Origin: JBCCFK01 sp965262315
GTDB taxonomy: Bacteria > Actinomycetota > Acidimicrobiia > Acidimicrobiales > UBA8592
Reading direction: 5' to 3'
Assembly (NCBI GenBank): GCA_965262315.1
Contig: CBDHFJ010000023.1
Location: 19,272-83,271, forward strand
Length of the DNA: 64,000 nucleotides
This document shows, piece by piece, positions 26,553 to 34,902 of the stretch. The notes below the pieces were generated by a model that was given only the letters and a program-made list of their open reading frames with translations, was not told where the DNA came from and did no database searches. Each line of letters starts with the position of its first letter. The stretch's first letter is position 1. The position numbers were made by a program, and so were the translations under genes.

Positions 26553-26927
26553 ATGGCCAAGCGACGTCGCAACGCCCCTCGTGACTACCCCCGGACCGCA
26601 CGGCTCAACGAGCTGCTGCGCGAGATCATCGCGTCCCAGATCGATCGGATCGACGACGACCGGATGGGCTGGGTCAGCGTGTCCGGCGTGGACGTCGACA
26701 CCGAACTCACGCTGGCGAGGGTCTACCTGTCGTCGCTCGAGGACGACATGACCGGAAGCGTCGAGGTGCTCGAGGAGCACCGGGGTGCGATCAAGAAGGC
26801 GATCGGCGACCAGGCCCGACTGCGTCGTGTGCCCGATCTGCTCTTCATCACCGATCCCGCGATCCAGAGTGGCGGGCGGGTCGAGGAGATCCTGTCCGAG
26901 CTCCGGGACACCGGCGAGCTGGAGTGA
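26553..26927 (+). CDS. rbfA: ribosome-binding factor A
   Basis: A 124-aa RbfA, a KH-fold 30S maturation and cold-adaptation factor. Seen: YPRTARLNELLREIIASQI, GWVSVSGVDVDTELTLARVYLS and RLRRVPDLLFITDPAIQSG. The start is ATG at 26553. The stop overlaps the truB GTG by 4 nt, the usual rbfA-truB pairing. Confidence 0.94.
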   Translation: MAKRRRNAPRDYPRTARLNELLREIIASQIDRIDDDRMGWVSVSGVDVDTELTLARVYLSSLEDDMTGSVEVLEEHRGAIKKAIGDQARLRRVPDLLFITDPAIQSGGRVEEILSELRDTGELE

Positions 26928-27814
26928 GCGGCAAGGCCAGGGACAGCGGACCCGACGGCTTCGCCGTCGTCGACAAGGAAGCCGGTTGGACCAGCCACGA
27001 CGTGGTGGCGAAGGCACGAGGGATCCTCGGGACGCGCAAGGTCGGGCACTCGGGCACGCTCGATCCTCCGGCCACCGGGGTCCTGGTCCTCGGCGTCGGT
27101 CGGGGCACGCGGCTGTTGCGTTTCATCACCGAGTTGCCCAAGACCTACGTGGCCACGTTCCGGCTCGGCGTCGAGACGTCGACCCTCGACGCCGACGGCG
27201 ACGTCACCGCCACCCACGACATGGGAGTGGTCGACCTCCAGGCGGTCAGGACGGCCGCGGCCTCGTTCGTCGGCCGTATCGAGCAGATCCCGCCGATGGT
27301 CTCGGCGGTCAAGGTCGACGGCAAGCGCCTCCACGAGTTGGCTCGCGAGGGCAAGGAGGTCGAGCGCACACCTCGGCCGGTCACGATCCACGCCCTCGAC
27401 ATCGAGGCCACCGACGACGCCGAGGTGTTCGAGATGACCGTGACCTGCTCGTCGGGAACCTACGTCCGCACCCTGGCCGCCGACATCGGCGTCGCGCTCG
27501 GCGGGGGAGCCCACGTGGTGACGCTGCGCCGCACCGCGATCGGGAGCTTTCACGAGTCATCCGCGTCGCCGCTCGAGTCGGTGGGCCTGATCTCGATGGC
27601 CGAGGGACTGCGCGATCGAGCCAGCGTCACGGTGGAAGGCGATGTTCTGGTCGACGTCCGGATCGGCAAGGTGCTCGAGCGCGAACGCCTCGCTGTGGAC
27701 GGTGACGGGCCCTGGGCGGTCCTCGACCCCGACGGCGCGTTGCTGGCGGTCTATGAACCGCATCGGGGATCGACGGTCAAGCCGACGGTCGTCGTCGCCC
27801 CCGCCGCGACCTGA
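26924..27814 (+). CDS. truB: tRNA pseudouridine-55 synthase
   Basis: A 296-aa TruB that makes pseudouridine 55 in the tRNA T-loop. Catalytic Asp in GHSGTLDPPATGVLVLGVG; also FAVVDKEAGWTSHDVVAKAR at the N-terminus, IPPMVSAVKVDGKRLHELAR and CSSGTYVRTLAADIG. The C-terminal region is PUA-like. The GTG start overlaps the rbfA stop (GTGA). A hairpin follows before ribF. Confidence 0.94.
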   Translation: MSGKARDSGPDGFAVVDKEAGWTSHDVVAKARGILGTRKVGHSGTLDPPATGVLVLGVGRGTRLLRFITELPKTYVATFRLGVETSTLDADGDVTATHDMGVVDLQAVRTAAASFVGRIEQIPPMVSAVKVDGKRLHELAREGKEVERTPRPVTIHALDIEATDDAEVFEMTVTCSSGTYVRTLAADIGVALGGGAHVVTLRRTAIGSFHESSASPLESVGLISMAEGLRDRASVTVEGDVLVDVRIGKVLERERLAVDGDGPWAVLDPDGALLAVYEPHRGSTVKPTVVVAPAAT

Positions 27815-27818
27815 GTCG

Positions 27819-27843
27819 CCCGTCTCCGATTCACGGAGACGGG
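27819..27843 (+). terminator. hairpin between truB and ribF
   Basis: A 10-bp perfect stem (CCCGTCTCCG / CGGAGACGGG) with a 5-nt loop, followed by GGTTGGT rather than a T-run. Probable weak terminator before the ribF promoter. Confidence 0.45.
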
Positions 27844-27855
27844 GGTTGGTGCCGA

Positions 27856-27861
27856 TAGCTT
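27856..27861 (+). promoter_or_regulatory. -10 element, leaderless ribF
   Basis: TAGCTT lies 7 nt before the ATG at 27869. Confidence 0.45.
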
Positions 27862-27868
27862 CGTTGCA

Positions 27869-28822
27869 ATGGCCATGCAGCTGATCCACGACGGGCAGAC
27901 GGTCCCGGACGACATCGCCGGGACGGCGGTCAGCATCGGGGTGTACGACGGCGTCCATCTGGGACACCGCACCCTGTTGCAGACCCTGCGGACCCGCGCC
28001 GAAGCCGACGGTCTGGCGACGGCGGTCGTGACCTTCGATCAACACCCGGCGCTCGTCACCCGCCCCGCCAACGCGCCGAAGCTGCTGACCACGTTGGATC
28101 AGAAGCTGGAACTGCTCGACGAGGTCGGCGTCGACTACGTGTATCTCGTCCAGTTCGACGAGGAACGAGCCAAGACGGCCGCCGCGGACTTCTTCCAGCA
28201 GGTCTTCCTCGACGGAGTCCGCGCCAAGGCCATCGTCGTCGGTGAGGACTTCCATTTCGGTCGCGACCGCGAGGGCAACGTGGACTCGCTGCGCTCGGCC
28301 GGGGCGCCCCACGGCATCGATGTGACCGGCCTCGAGCTGGTGAAGGTCGCCGATGACGCGCCGGAGCCCGTCTCGTCGACCGCCATCCGTCGCAAGCTCG
28401 CCGGGGGCGACATCCGGGCCACCAACGCCATGCTGGGGCGTCGCTTCGAGATCCGAGGACCCGTGATCCAGGGTGATCAGCGGGGCCGGACCATCGGCTT
28501 CCCCACGGCGAACGTCCCGGTGCCCAAGCACATGGCCTGGCCGGCTGACGCCGTGTACGCGGGCTGGTACATCCGTCCCGACGGCCAGCGGCACATGGCC
28601 GCCATCAACATCGGCCGACGCCCCACGTTCTACGAGCACGCCGAGCAGTCCCTGCTCGAGGCGCACGTCATCGACTTCGACGGGGACCTCTACGGCGAGG
28701 AGGCCCGGGTGCAGTTCGAGTGCTTCCTTCGCAGCGAGCAACGCTTCGACGGCATCGATGCCCTGGCCACTCAGCTCAAGCAGGACATCGACAAGGCCCG
28801 CACGATTCTCGCCGAGAGCTGA
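27869..28822 (+). CDS. ribF: bifunctional riboflavin kinase / FAD synthetase
   Basis: A 317-aa RibF that makes FMN and FAD from riboflavin. The N-terminal FAD-synthetase domain has [43 protein letters not shown] and [14 protein letters not shown]; the C-terminal riboflavin-kinase domain has [31 protein letters not shown] and [20 protein letters not shown]. Start ATG at 27869 (or 27875). No FMN riboswitch is visible. It precedes rpsO, its normal neighbour. Confidence 0.95.
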   Translation: MAMQLIHDGQTVPDDIAGTAVSIGVYDGVHLGHRTLLQTLRTRAEADGLATAVVTFDQHPALVTRPANAPKLLTTLDQKLELLDEVGVDYVYLVQFDEERAKTAAADFFQQVFLDGVRAKAIVVGEDFHFGRDREGNVDSLRSAGAPHGIDVTGLELVKVADDAPEPVSSTAIRRKLAGGDIRATNAMLGRRFEIRGPVIQGDQRGRTIGFPTANVPVPKHMAWPADAVYAGWYIRPDGQRHMAAINIGRRPTFYEHAEQSLLEAHVIDFDGDLYGEEARVQFECFLRSEQRFDGIDALATQLKQDIDKARTILAES

Positions 28823-29043
28823 GCGGCGGGCGCACGCCCCGTCCCGGGCGGTTTCGCGCACAGATCTCGCTAGCCTCCCTGAAGGCCCATTCGTGGGCCG
28901 CTACCCGGGAACCCGACGAGTACGGGGACCGCAGCGGGCCTGGCCCGATGTGCTTCCTCGAAGAGCTCGACGTGTTCTCAGGCTCCAGGTCTCGCACGGT
29001 CGAACCACGGAGCTGGGTCAGGACACCCGAGCAAGGAATGAAC
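28823..29043 (+). promoter_or_regulatory. rpsO promoter and long leader
   Basis: Candidate -10 TAGCCT at 28871-28876 gives a start near 28883 and a leader of about 160 nt. The first transcribed bases can form the hairpin GGCCCA-UUCG-UGGGCC (28884-28899). Several further GC-rich pairings are possible up to the AAGGA ribosome-binding site. S15 often represses its own translation through its leader in other bacteria; whether that applies here is inference. Confidence 0.4.
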
Positions 29044-29313
29044 ATGGCAGCGAACCTCCCGCCGAAGGCAGACACGATCGCCGACAACCGACTGCACGAG
29101 AGCGACACTGGCTCTCCTGAGGTGCAGATCGCGCTGTTGACCGATCGCATCAACCACCTCACCGAGCATCTGAAGGTCCACAAGAAGGACCATCACAGCC
29201 GGCGAGGTCTGCTCATGTTGGTGGGTCGGCGTCGCCGGATGCTGGACTACGTCGCCGAGAACGACGTCGAACGGTATCGAGCCATCATCGCCAAGCTCGG
29301 GCTCCGCAGGTAG
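29044..29313 (+). CDS. rpsO: 30S ribosomal protein S15
   Basis: An 89-aa S15. Seen: [40 protein letters not shown] and [23 protein letters not shown] at 29044 gives exactly the usual length and a proper distance from AAGGA; ATG at 29038 would sit against it. It is followed by a hairpin and then pnp, the classic rpsO-pnp order. Confidence 0.95.
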   Translation: MAANLPPKADTIADNRLHESDTGSPEVQIALLTDRINHLTEHLKVHKKDHHSRRGLLMLVGRRRRMLDYVAENDVERYRAIIAKLGLRR

Positions 29314-29332
29314 CACAATACAGATCATCCGA

Positions 29333-29354
29333 CGAGCGGCCTTCGGGCCGCTCG
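29333..29354 (+). terminator. hairpin after rpsO
   Basis: A 9-bp stem CGAGCGGCC / GGCCGCTCG closed by a TTCG tetraloop, followed by GCTGGTTCTC. Likely partial terminator or mRNA-stabilising hairpin between rpsO and pnp. Confidence 0.55.
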
Positions 29355-29671
29355 GCTGGTTCTCGGGGTCGAAACCGGGCGCCAGGGGGCTCGACAGGGT
29401 CCCGATTCACGGATCGAAATCCCAATCAAATGAGCCCGGCGTGCCGATGGGTACGGACGAGTTCCCCGAGAAAACTGCATACCAATCTCCGTGTACGGCG
29501 GCAGGAGCTGCCAGTTGAAGATCCCTGGGCATCGTCGGGGGCTCTCCAACTGGGAAGTTGCTGCTCCGGCATCGAGTGCCCGTTCAGCGGAAGGTCCGCG
29601 CGGGTGAAGCACTGGAGCGTTGGCCCTCACCCGAGTCGGGGAGGCGCGGCGCTCCGGAAGGAGAAAGCAAC
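29355..29671 (+). promoter_or_regulatory. rpsO-pnp intergenic leader with long-range stem
   Basis: No gene in this stretch. An AT-richer part (29400-29490) may hold a pnp promoter (CATACC near 29479). Downstream, CCAGTTG at 29511-29517 pairs with CAACTGG at 29547-29553, flanked by GGAGC (29504-29508) and GCTCC (29563-29567). A competing small hairpin GGCAG/CTGCC lies at 29500-29512. In E. coli and Streptomyces the rpsO-pnp interval carries a long stem cut by RNase III as part of PNPase autoregulation; this stem is a candidate equivalent. Confidence 0.4.
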
Positions 29672-32110
29672 ATGGCGGAAGCCATCACCGTTTCCGGCAC
29701 CGTGGGTGCCGAAGACAAGACCATGTCCCTCGAGACCGGCAAGCTCGCCGGCCTCGCAGGCGGCTCGGTCGTCGTCACCATGGGCAAGACCACTGTCCTC
29801 GTGACCGCGACGGCCAACAGCTCGGTGCGTCCCGGCACCGATTTCTTCCCCCTGACCGTCGACTACGAAGAGCGCAGCTATGCCGCGGGCAAGATCCCCG
29901 GTTCGTTCTTCCGTCGTGAAGGTCGGGCCTCCGAGCAGGCCATCCTGGCCTGCCGTCTCACCGACCGGCCGCTGCGTCCGCTGTTCCCCGAGGGGTTCCG
30001 CAACGACGTGCACATCGTGGCCACCATCCTCGGTGCCGACCAGGAGAACCCCTACGACGTCATCTCCATCAACGCCGCCTCGGCCGCGCTGAGCATCTCC
30101 GAGATCCCGTTCCAGGGTCCCCTCGGTTGCGTGCGCATCGCCTACGACCAGGACGGCGAGTGGATCGCCCACCCGACCTACCAGGAGGGTGAGGAGTCCA
30201 CGTTCGAGATGGTCGTGGCCGGTCGTCTCCTCGACGACGGCGATGTCGCCGTGATGATGGTCGAGGCCGGCGGTACCGAGAACGCGTTCCGCTACTTCGC
30301 CACCGGCGCCCCCAAGGTCGACGAAGAGGTCCTCGCCTCCGGCCTCGACTTCGCCAAGGGTCCGATCAAGGACGCCATCGCCCTGCAGCGCCAGCTGATC
30401 GCTCAGGCCGGCGTCAAGCCGCAGATGGAGTTCACCCCGGGCGTGGACTACAGCGACGAGATCTTCGCCGCCGTCGAGGCCGCGGGTGCCGAGCAGATCG
30501 GTGCCAGCCAGCAGATCGCCGACAAGACCGAGCGCGGTGTCGCCGAGGACGCAGCCAAGGAGGCGATCCTCGAGGCCGTCCTGCCGCAGTTCGCCGACGA
30601 CGAGTCCGCGGAGAAGCAGATCAAGGCCGCCGTGCGGTCGCTGACCAAGAAGATCGTCCGCAAGCGCATCGTCGACGAGGGCGTCCGCATCGACGGTCGT
30701 GGCCCCGCCGACATCCGCCCGCTGTCGTCTGAGGTCGGGGTGCTCCCCACCGCCCACGGCTCGGGCATCTTCCAGCGTGGCGAGACCCAGGTGCTGAACG
30801 TCACCACCCTCGGCACCAAGCGCATGGACCAGATGATCGACGGCATCGACCCGATCACCCGCAAGCGTTACATGCACCACTACAACTTCCCGCCCTTCTC
30901 CACGGGTGAGGCCGGCTTCATGCGGGGCCCGAAGCGTCGCGAGATCGGCCATGGTGCGCTCGCCGAGCGTGCCCTGCTCCCGGTCATCCCCACCGAAGAG
31001 GACTGGCCGTACACGCTGCGTCTCGTCTCCGACGTGATGTCGTCGAACGGCTCCACCTCGATGGCGTCGGTCTGCTCCTCCAGCCTGTCGCTGATGGACG
31101 CCGGTGTGCCGATCGAGGCGCCCGTGGCCGGTATCGCCATGGGCCTCGTCTACGCCGAGGGCAAGTACACGCCGCTGACCGACATCCTCGGTGCCGAGGA
31201 CGCCTTCGGCGACATGGACTTCAAGGTCGCCGGTACCGCCGACGTGGTGACCGCGCTGCAGCTCGACACCAAGATCGAGGGCATCCCGTCCGACGTCCTG
31301 GCACAGGCGCTGGCGCAGGCCAAGGACGCCCGCCTGCAGATCCTCGAGGTCATGGCCGGCGCCATCGCCGAGCCCCGCGAGGACGTGCGCGACACGGCGC
31401 CGAAGATCATCTCCTTCGAGATCCCGATGGACAAGATCGGCGAGGTCATCGGGCCGAAGGGCAAGGTCATCAACGCGATCCAGCTCGAGACCGGCGCCGA
31501 GGTCATCGTGGACGACGACGGTGTCGTCGGCACCGTGGCCATCGCCTCCTCCAACCGCGACGCGGTGTACGAGGCGCAGCGCCAGGTCGAGCTGATCCTC
31601 GATCCGCCCACGGCCGAGGTCGGTGCGGAGTACGACGGCAAGGTCGTGAACATCACCAACTTCGGTGCGTTCGTGAACATCCTCCCCGGCCGTGACGGTC
31701 TGGTGCACATCTCGAAGCTCGGTGGCGGCAAGCGCATCGACAAGGTCGAGGACGTGCTCGAGCTGGGCCAGGCGATCAAGGTCAAGGTCGAAGACATCGA
31801 CCCGAACGGCAAGGTCAGCCTCATGCCGGTCGATCCGGGTGCGCTGGTCGAGGCGGCCGGTATCGGTGGCGGCGGCAGCGCCGACGCCGGTTCGGACGGC
31901 GGCGACAACGGCTCCGGCGGCGGTTCCGACAACGAGAACCGTCGCACGGCGTCGTTCGAGGACGACTTCGAGGCGCAGCTCGCCGGCGATCTCGGCGAGC
32001 TCGGTCCCGAGGCCGTCGGTGGCGGCGGCGGTGGTGGCGGCGGTGGCCGTGGCGGTCGTGGTGGCGGCGGTGGCCGTGGCCGCGGTGGTCGTGGTCGAGG
32101 CCGACGCTGA
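29672..32110 (+). CDS. pnp: polyribonucleotide nucleotidyltransferase (PNPase)
   Basis: An 812-aa PNPase, the phosphorolytic 3'-5' exoribonuclease. Two RNase PH domains: the first includes TDFFPLTVDYEERSYAAGKI and PGSFFRREGRASEQAILACR, the second GSGIFQRGETQVLNVTTLG and SSNGSTSMASVCSSSLSLMD. KH domain near 583-645 (IGEVIGPKGKVINAIQLETG) and S1 domain near 650-720 (GKVVNITNFGAFVNILPGRD). The last about 80 residues are Gly/Asp-rich then a Gly/Arg tail (RGGRGGGGGRGRGGRGRGRR), an extra RNA-binding-like extension. ATG at 29672 has GGAAGGAG upstream. Confidence 0.96.
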   Translation: MAEAITVSGTVGAEDKTMSLETGKLAGLAGGSVVVTMGKTTVLVTATANSSVRPGTDFFPLTVDYEERSYAAGKIPGSFFRREGRASEQAILACRLTDRPLRPLFPEGFRNDVHIVATILGADQENPYDVISINAASAALSISEIPFQGPLGCVRIAYDQDGEWIAHPTYQEGEESTFEMVVAGRLLDDGDVAVMMVEAGGTENAFRYFATGAPKVDEEVLASGLDFAKGPIKDAIALQRQLIAQAGVKPQMEFTPGVDYSDEIFAAVEAAGAEQIGASQQIADKTERGVAEDAAKEAILEAVLPQFADDESAEKQIKAAVRSLTKKIVRKRIVDEGVRIDGRGPADIRPLSSEVGVLPTAHGSGIFQRGETQVLNVTTLGTKRMDQMIDGIDPITRKRYMHHYNFPPFSTGEAGFMRGPKRREIGHGALAERALLPVIPTEEDWPYTLRLVSDVMSSNGSTSMASVCSSSLSLMDAGVPIEAPVAGIAMGLVYAEGKYTPLTDILGAEDAFGDMDFKVAGTADVVTALQLDTKIEGIPSDVLAQALAQAKDARLQILEVMAGAIAEPREDVRDTAPKIISFEIPMDKIGEVIGPKGKVINAIQLETGAEVIVDDDGVVGTVAIASSNRDAVYEAQRQVELILDPPTAEVGAEYDGKVVNITNFGAFVNILPGRDGLVHISKLGGGKRIDKVEDVLELGQAIKVKVEDIDPNGKVSLMPVDPGALVEAAGIGGGGSADAGSDGGDNGSGGGSDNENRRTASFEDDFEAQLAGDLGELGPEAVGGGGGGGGGGRGGRGGGGGRGRGGRGRGRR

Positions 32111-32144
32111 GCACGCACACCCACTGATCTGACGATCTGAGCTG

Positions 32145-32180
32145 AACCGGTCGCCCTTCGGGGCGGCCGGTTCTCGTTTT
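32145..32180 (+). terminator. Rho-independent terminator after pnp
   Basis: A 12-bp stem (AACCGGTCGCCC with GGGCGGCCGGTT, one wobble) closed by TTCG, then CTCGTTTT. The best canonical terminator in the window. Confidence 0.8.
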
Positions 32181-32213
32181 CCCCAAAGCTCGGCCAGGCC
32201 GGTGTGGGTGCGC

Positions 32214-32219
32214 CAGACT
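32214..32219 (+). promoter_or_regulatory. -10 element, leaderless dapB
   Basis: CAGACT lies 7 nt before the ATG; a one-base variant of the TAGACT at dxr and ispG. Confidence 0.35.
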
Positions 32220-32226
32220 CGTCGCC

Positions 32227-33015
32227 ATGACGATCAAGGTCGGAGTGGTGGGCGCCGCGGGGCGCATGGGGGCGACGGTCTGCGGTGCGGTGCACGCCGA
32301 CCCCGGGCTGGAACTCGTTGGTGGGATCGACGCCTCGGGCGTCGGACAGACGATGGCCGAGGTGGGCGGGCCCGACATCGGGCTCGAGATCGGGTCCTCG
32401 GTCGACGAACTCGTGAAGGCGGGCGCCGAAGTGGTGGTCGACTTCACAATCGCCCCTGCGGCTCGGGAGAACCTGCCGAAGATCGCCGATGCCGGCGTGC
32501 ACGCGGTGGTGGGCACCACCGGCTTCACCGACGAGGACCTGGCGACGTTCCGCAACGCCTTCACGTCGAGCAACTGCGTCATCGCCGCCAACTTCGCGAT
32601 CAGCGCCGTGCTCATGATGCGTTTCGCCGAGATCGCTGCCCCGTTCTTCGACACCGCCGAGATCATCGAGTACCACCACAACGCCAAGATCGACGCGCCT
32701 TCGGGCACGGCAGCCACGACGGCGCAGCGGATGGCGGCGGCCTCGTCGGACTGGGCCGACGACCCGACCGAGAAGCTGGTCTACGAGGGCGCACGCGGGG
32801 GAGCGGGCCCCGGCGGGATCCGGGTCCACGGGGTCCGGATGCACGGCATGCTCGCCCACCAGGACGTGATCCTCGGCGCCGAGGGTCAGACCCTCACCAT
32901 CCGCCAGGACAGCTACGACCGGTCCAGCTTCATGCCGGGCGTGGTCATGGCCTGCAAGCGGATCGCCGATCACCCGGGCCTGACCATCGGCCTCGATCCG
33001 CTCCTCGAGATCTGA
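32227..33015 (+). CDS. dapB: 4-hydroxy-tetrahydrodipicolinate reductase
   Basis: A 262-aa DapB of the meso-DAP/lysine pathway (uses NAD(P)H). Seen: VGVVGAAGRMGATVCGAV in the nucleotide fold, VVDFTIAPAARENL, VVGTTGFTDEDL and the substrate site EYHHNAKIDAPSGTA, followed by ARGGAGPGGIRVHGVRMHGM. It is separated from dapA by a SURF1 gene and followed by a long perfect inverted repeat. Confidence 0.95.
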   Translation: MTIKVGVVGAAGRMGATVCGAVHADPGLELVGGIDASGVGQTMAEVGGPDIGLEIGSSVDELVKAGAEVVVDFTIAPAARENLPKIADAGVHAVVGTTGFTDEDLATFRNAFTSSNCVIAANFAISAVLMMRFAEIAAPFFDTAEIIEYHHNAKIDAPSGTAATTAQRMAAASSDWADDPTEKLVYEGARGGAGPGGIRVHGVRMHGMLAHQDVILGAEGQTLTIRQDSYDRSSFMPGVVMACKRIADHPGLTIGLDPLLEI

Positions 33016-33022
33016 CGCCCGA

Positions 33023-33083
33023 CGTCCCCATGTTTTGTGAAGGGTTTCCGTGGACCTGAAACCCTTCACAAAACATGGGGACG
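33023..33083. repeat. perfect 26-bp inverted repeat after dapB
   Basis: Left arm 33023-33048 and right arm 33058-33083 are exact reverse complements, with a 9-nt loop CGTGGACCT. The arms contain CATGTTTTGTGAAGGG and are about 50 percent GC, lower than the surroundings. No T-tract follows. It could end dapB transcription as a very stable hairpin, act on both strands, or be a dispersed repeat. No target-site duplication is seen. Confidence 0.9.
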
Positions 33084-33109
33084 AGCGGGGGCTGATCCGC
33101 ATCCGGGCA

Positions 33110-33115
33110 TAGCCT
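33110..33115 (+). promoter_or_regulatory. -10 element, leaderless SURF1 gene
   Basis: TAGCCT lies 8 nt before the ATG at 33124. Confidence 0.45.
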
Positions 33116-33123
33116 CGGGAACC

Positions 33124-33906
33124 ATGGAACGGTTTCGGCGACCGAAGTGGATCGTGTCGCACGTGTTCGTAGCGGCGCTGATCGTCACCATGATCGCCGC
33201 CGGCTTCTGGCAGCTGTCGCGGTACAACGACCGCACCGAGACCAACGACCTCATCGAGGAGCGGACCGAGCAGGGGCTCGTCGACATCCGCGAGTTGGTC
33301 GCGGTGGACGATCCGTTCGCGGTCGGCGAGGACGTTCGCTTCCGGCTCGCGACCGCCGTGGGCGAGTACCAGTCCGACGACGAGGTTCTGGTGTTGAATC
33401 GGTCGCTCGAGGGCGCACCCGGCTACTGGGTGTTGACCCCGCTCCTGCTCGACGACGGGACGGCGGTGGTCGTCAACCGCGGCTGGATCCCGTTCCGGCT
33501 CGAGCCCGGGAGCCCGCGACCCGAGGCCGCCCCGCCGACCGGCACCGTGACCGCAGCAGGGATCGTACGCAGCACGGTCGAGCCGGCCGGCATCCAGTCG
33601 GCCGATCCGGAAGGGACGGTGCTCGACGCGCTGGCCCGACCGGACCTGGAGCGCTACCAACAGCAGCTCGGGTACCCCATCCTCCCGGTCTTCATGCAGC
33701 TGGAGGCGCAGGACCCGGCGCCCGGCGATCTCCCCGTGGGGCTGGCCCGGCCCACCCTCGACAACGGCCCGCACCTCTCGTACGCGTTCCAGTGGTTCAT
33801 CTTCGCCACCATCGGGGTCGTCGGCTACCCCCTGGCGCTGCGCCGCATCGCCCGCAGCGAGGGCAAGGACGGCCGCCACAGCGACATCCCCGCCGAGTAC
33901 CTGTAG
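33124..33906 (+). CDS. SURF1 family cytochrome oxidase assembly protein
   Basis: A 260-aa SURF1-family protein involved in assembling haem-copper oxidase. The architecture is typical: an N-terminal helix (VFVAALIVTMIAAGFWQLSR, with the GFWQL motif), a central outside domain (VLNRSLEGAPGYWVLTPLLL, VVVNRGWIPF) and a C-terminal helix with HLSYAFQWFIFATIGVVGYP. It lies between dapB and dapA, a placement unrelated to lysine synthesis, with its own leaderless promoter. Oxidase subunits are not in the window. Confidence 0.88.
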   Translation: MERFRRPKWIVSHVFVAALIVTMIAAGFWQLSRYNDRTETNDLIEERTEQGLVDIRELVAVDDPFAVGEDVRFRLATAVGEYQSDDEVLVLNRSLEGAPGYWVLTPLLLDDGTAVVVNRGWIPFRLEPGSPRPEAAPPTGTVTAAGIVRSTVEPAGIQSADPEGTVLDALARPDLERYQQQLGYPILPVFMQLEAQDPAPGDLPVGLARPTLDNGPHLSYAFQWFIFATIGVVGYPLALRRIARSEGKDGRHSDIPAEYL

Positions 33907-33939
33907 CAATTCGTCTGCAGCCCCCAGATGGCGCGCTGG

Positions 33940-33945
33940 TAGCCT
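33940..33945 (+). promoter_or_regulatory. candidate -10 of dapA
   Basis: TAGCCT about 45 nt before the dapA ATG, giving a leader of about 39 nt that carries a GAGAGGA ribosome-binding site. Confidence 0.35.
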
Positions 33946-33990
33946 CTGGGATGCCTGAAGCGTCGGGCAGGTGAAGGCGAGAGGACAGGC

Positions 33991-34893
33991 ATGGGTCGAT
34001 TCGGCAAGGTACTGACGGCGATGATCACGCCGTTCGACGAGGACGGTGCCCTCGATCTGGACACCGCAGCCCGGCTCGCCAACTGGCTGGTGGACCACGG
34101 CAACGACGGCCTCGTGATCGCGGGCACCACCGGCGAGTCGGCGACGCTGACCCACGACGAGCAGATCGAGCTGATCCGCACCGTCGCCGGCGCCGTGGAC
34201 GTCCCGGTCATCGCCGGCACCGGGAGCAACGACACCGCTGCCGCCATCGAGTTGACCGAGCGGGCCACCGCGGCGGGCGCAGACGGCATCCTGGTGGTGA
34301 CGCCCTATTACAACCGTCCGTCGCAGGCCGGCATCATGGGCTACTTCCAGTCGGTGGCGGGTGCCACCGACCTCCCGGTGGTGATGTACGACATCCCGGT
34401 CCGGACGGGTCGCAAGATCGAGACCGACGTCCTTCTCGAGTTGGCGCATGACGTGGAGAACATCGTCGGCCTGAAAGACGCCGCCGGCAATCCTGCCGAG
34501 ACCGCGGTCTTCGTCTCCGAGGCGCCGGAGGACTTCGACGTCTACAGCGGCGACGACAACCTCACCCTGCCGTTCGTCTCGGTCGGGGCAACGGGAGTGA
34601 TCGGCGTGGCCACCCACTGGACGGGCGCCGAGCACCAGGACATGTTCGCCGCCATCGACAAGGGAGATCTGGCGGCGGCAACCGCGATCAACCAGTCGCT
34701 GCTGCAGTCGTTCGCCTACGAGACCGGCCTCGACGCGCCGAACCCCATCCCCACCAAGGCGATGATGCGGGTGATCGGAATCCCGGTCGGGCACGGGCGA
34801 CCGCCGATGGACGTCGAGCCTCATGGCCTCGAGGAGGCCGCGAAGACGGTGTTGGCCAACACACAGCTTGGAGCCGAGCTCGGCATCGCCTGA
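33991..34893 (+). CDS. dapA: 4-hydroxy-tetrahydrodipicolinate synthase
   Basis: A 300-aa DapA that condenses pyruvate and aspartate semialdehyde. Seen: LTAMITPFDEDGALDLDTA, IAGTTGESATLTHDEQ (pyruvate loop), VTPYYNRPSQAGIMGYFQ (proton-relay Tyr) and VGLKDAAGN carrying the Schiff-base Lys. RNase J follows after 9 nt, as in many actinobacteria and firmicutes. Confidence 0.96.
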   Translation: MGRFGKVLTAMITPFDEDGALDLDTAARLANWLVDHGNDGLVIAGTTGESATLTHDEQIELIRTVAGAVDVPVIAGTGSNDTAAAIELTERATAAGADGILVVTPYYNRPSQAGIMGYFQSVAGATDLPVVMYDIPVRTGRKIETDVLLELAHDVENIVGLKDAAGNPAETAVFVSEAPEDFDVYSGDDNLTLPFVSVGATGVIGVATHWTGAEHQDMFAAIDKGDLAAATAINQSLLQSFAYETGLDAPNPIPTKAMMRVIGIPVGHGRPPMDVEPHGLEEAAKTVLANTQLGAELGIA

Positions 34894-34902
34894 GCCTGCG
34901 AC

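Noticed and set aside
27815..27868. FMN riboswitch upstream of ribF
   Set aside because: The gap is only 54 nt and holds a simple hairpin; the FMN aptamer does not fit.
28720..29043. N-terminal extension of S15 in the same frame
   Set aside because: Would overlap ribF and add over 100 atypical residues; S15 is 89 aa from the ATG at 29044.
33023..33083. Mobile element or MITE
   Set aside because: No flanking direct repeats and no second copy noticed in the window; kept as an inverted repeat only.
31150..34824. Very long minus-strand open frame (over 1200 codons) opposite pnp, dapB, the SURF1 gene and dapA
   Set aside because: GC-rich genes leave antisense frames open. The translation is Arg/His/Gly-rich and shows no domain, while the plus strand carries well-known genes.
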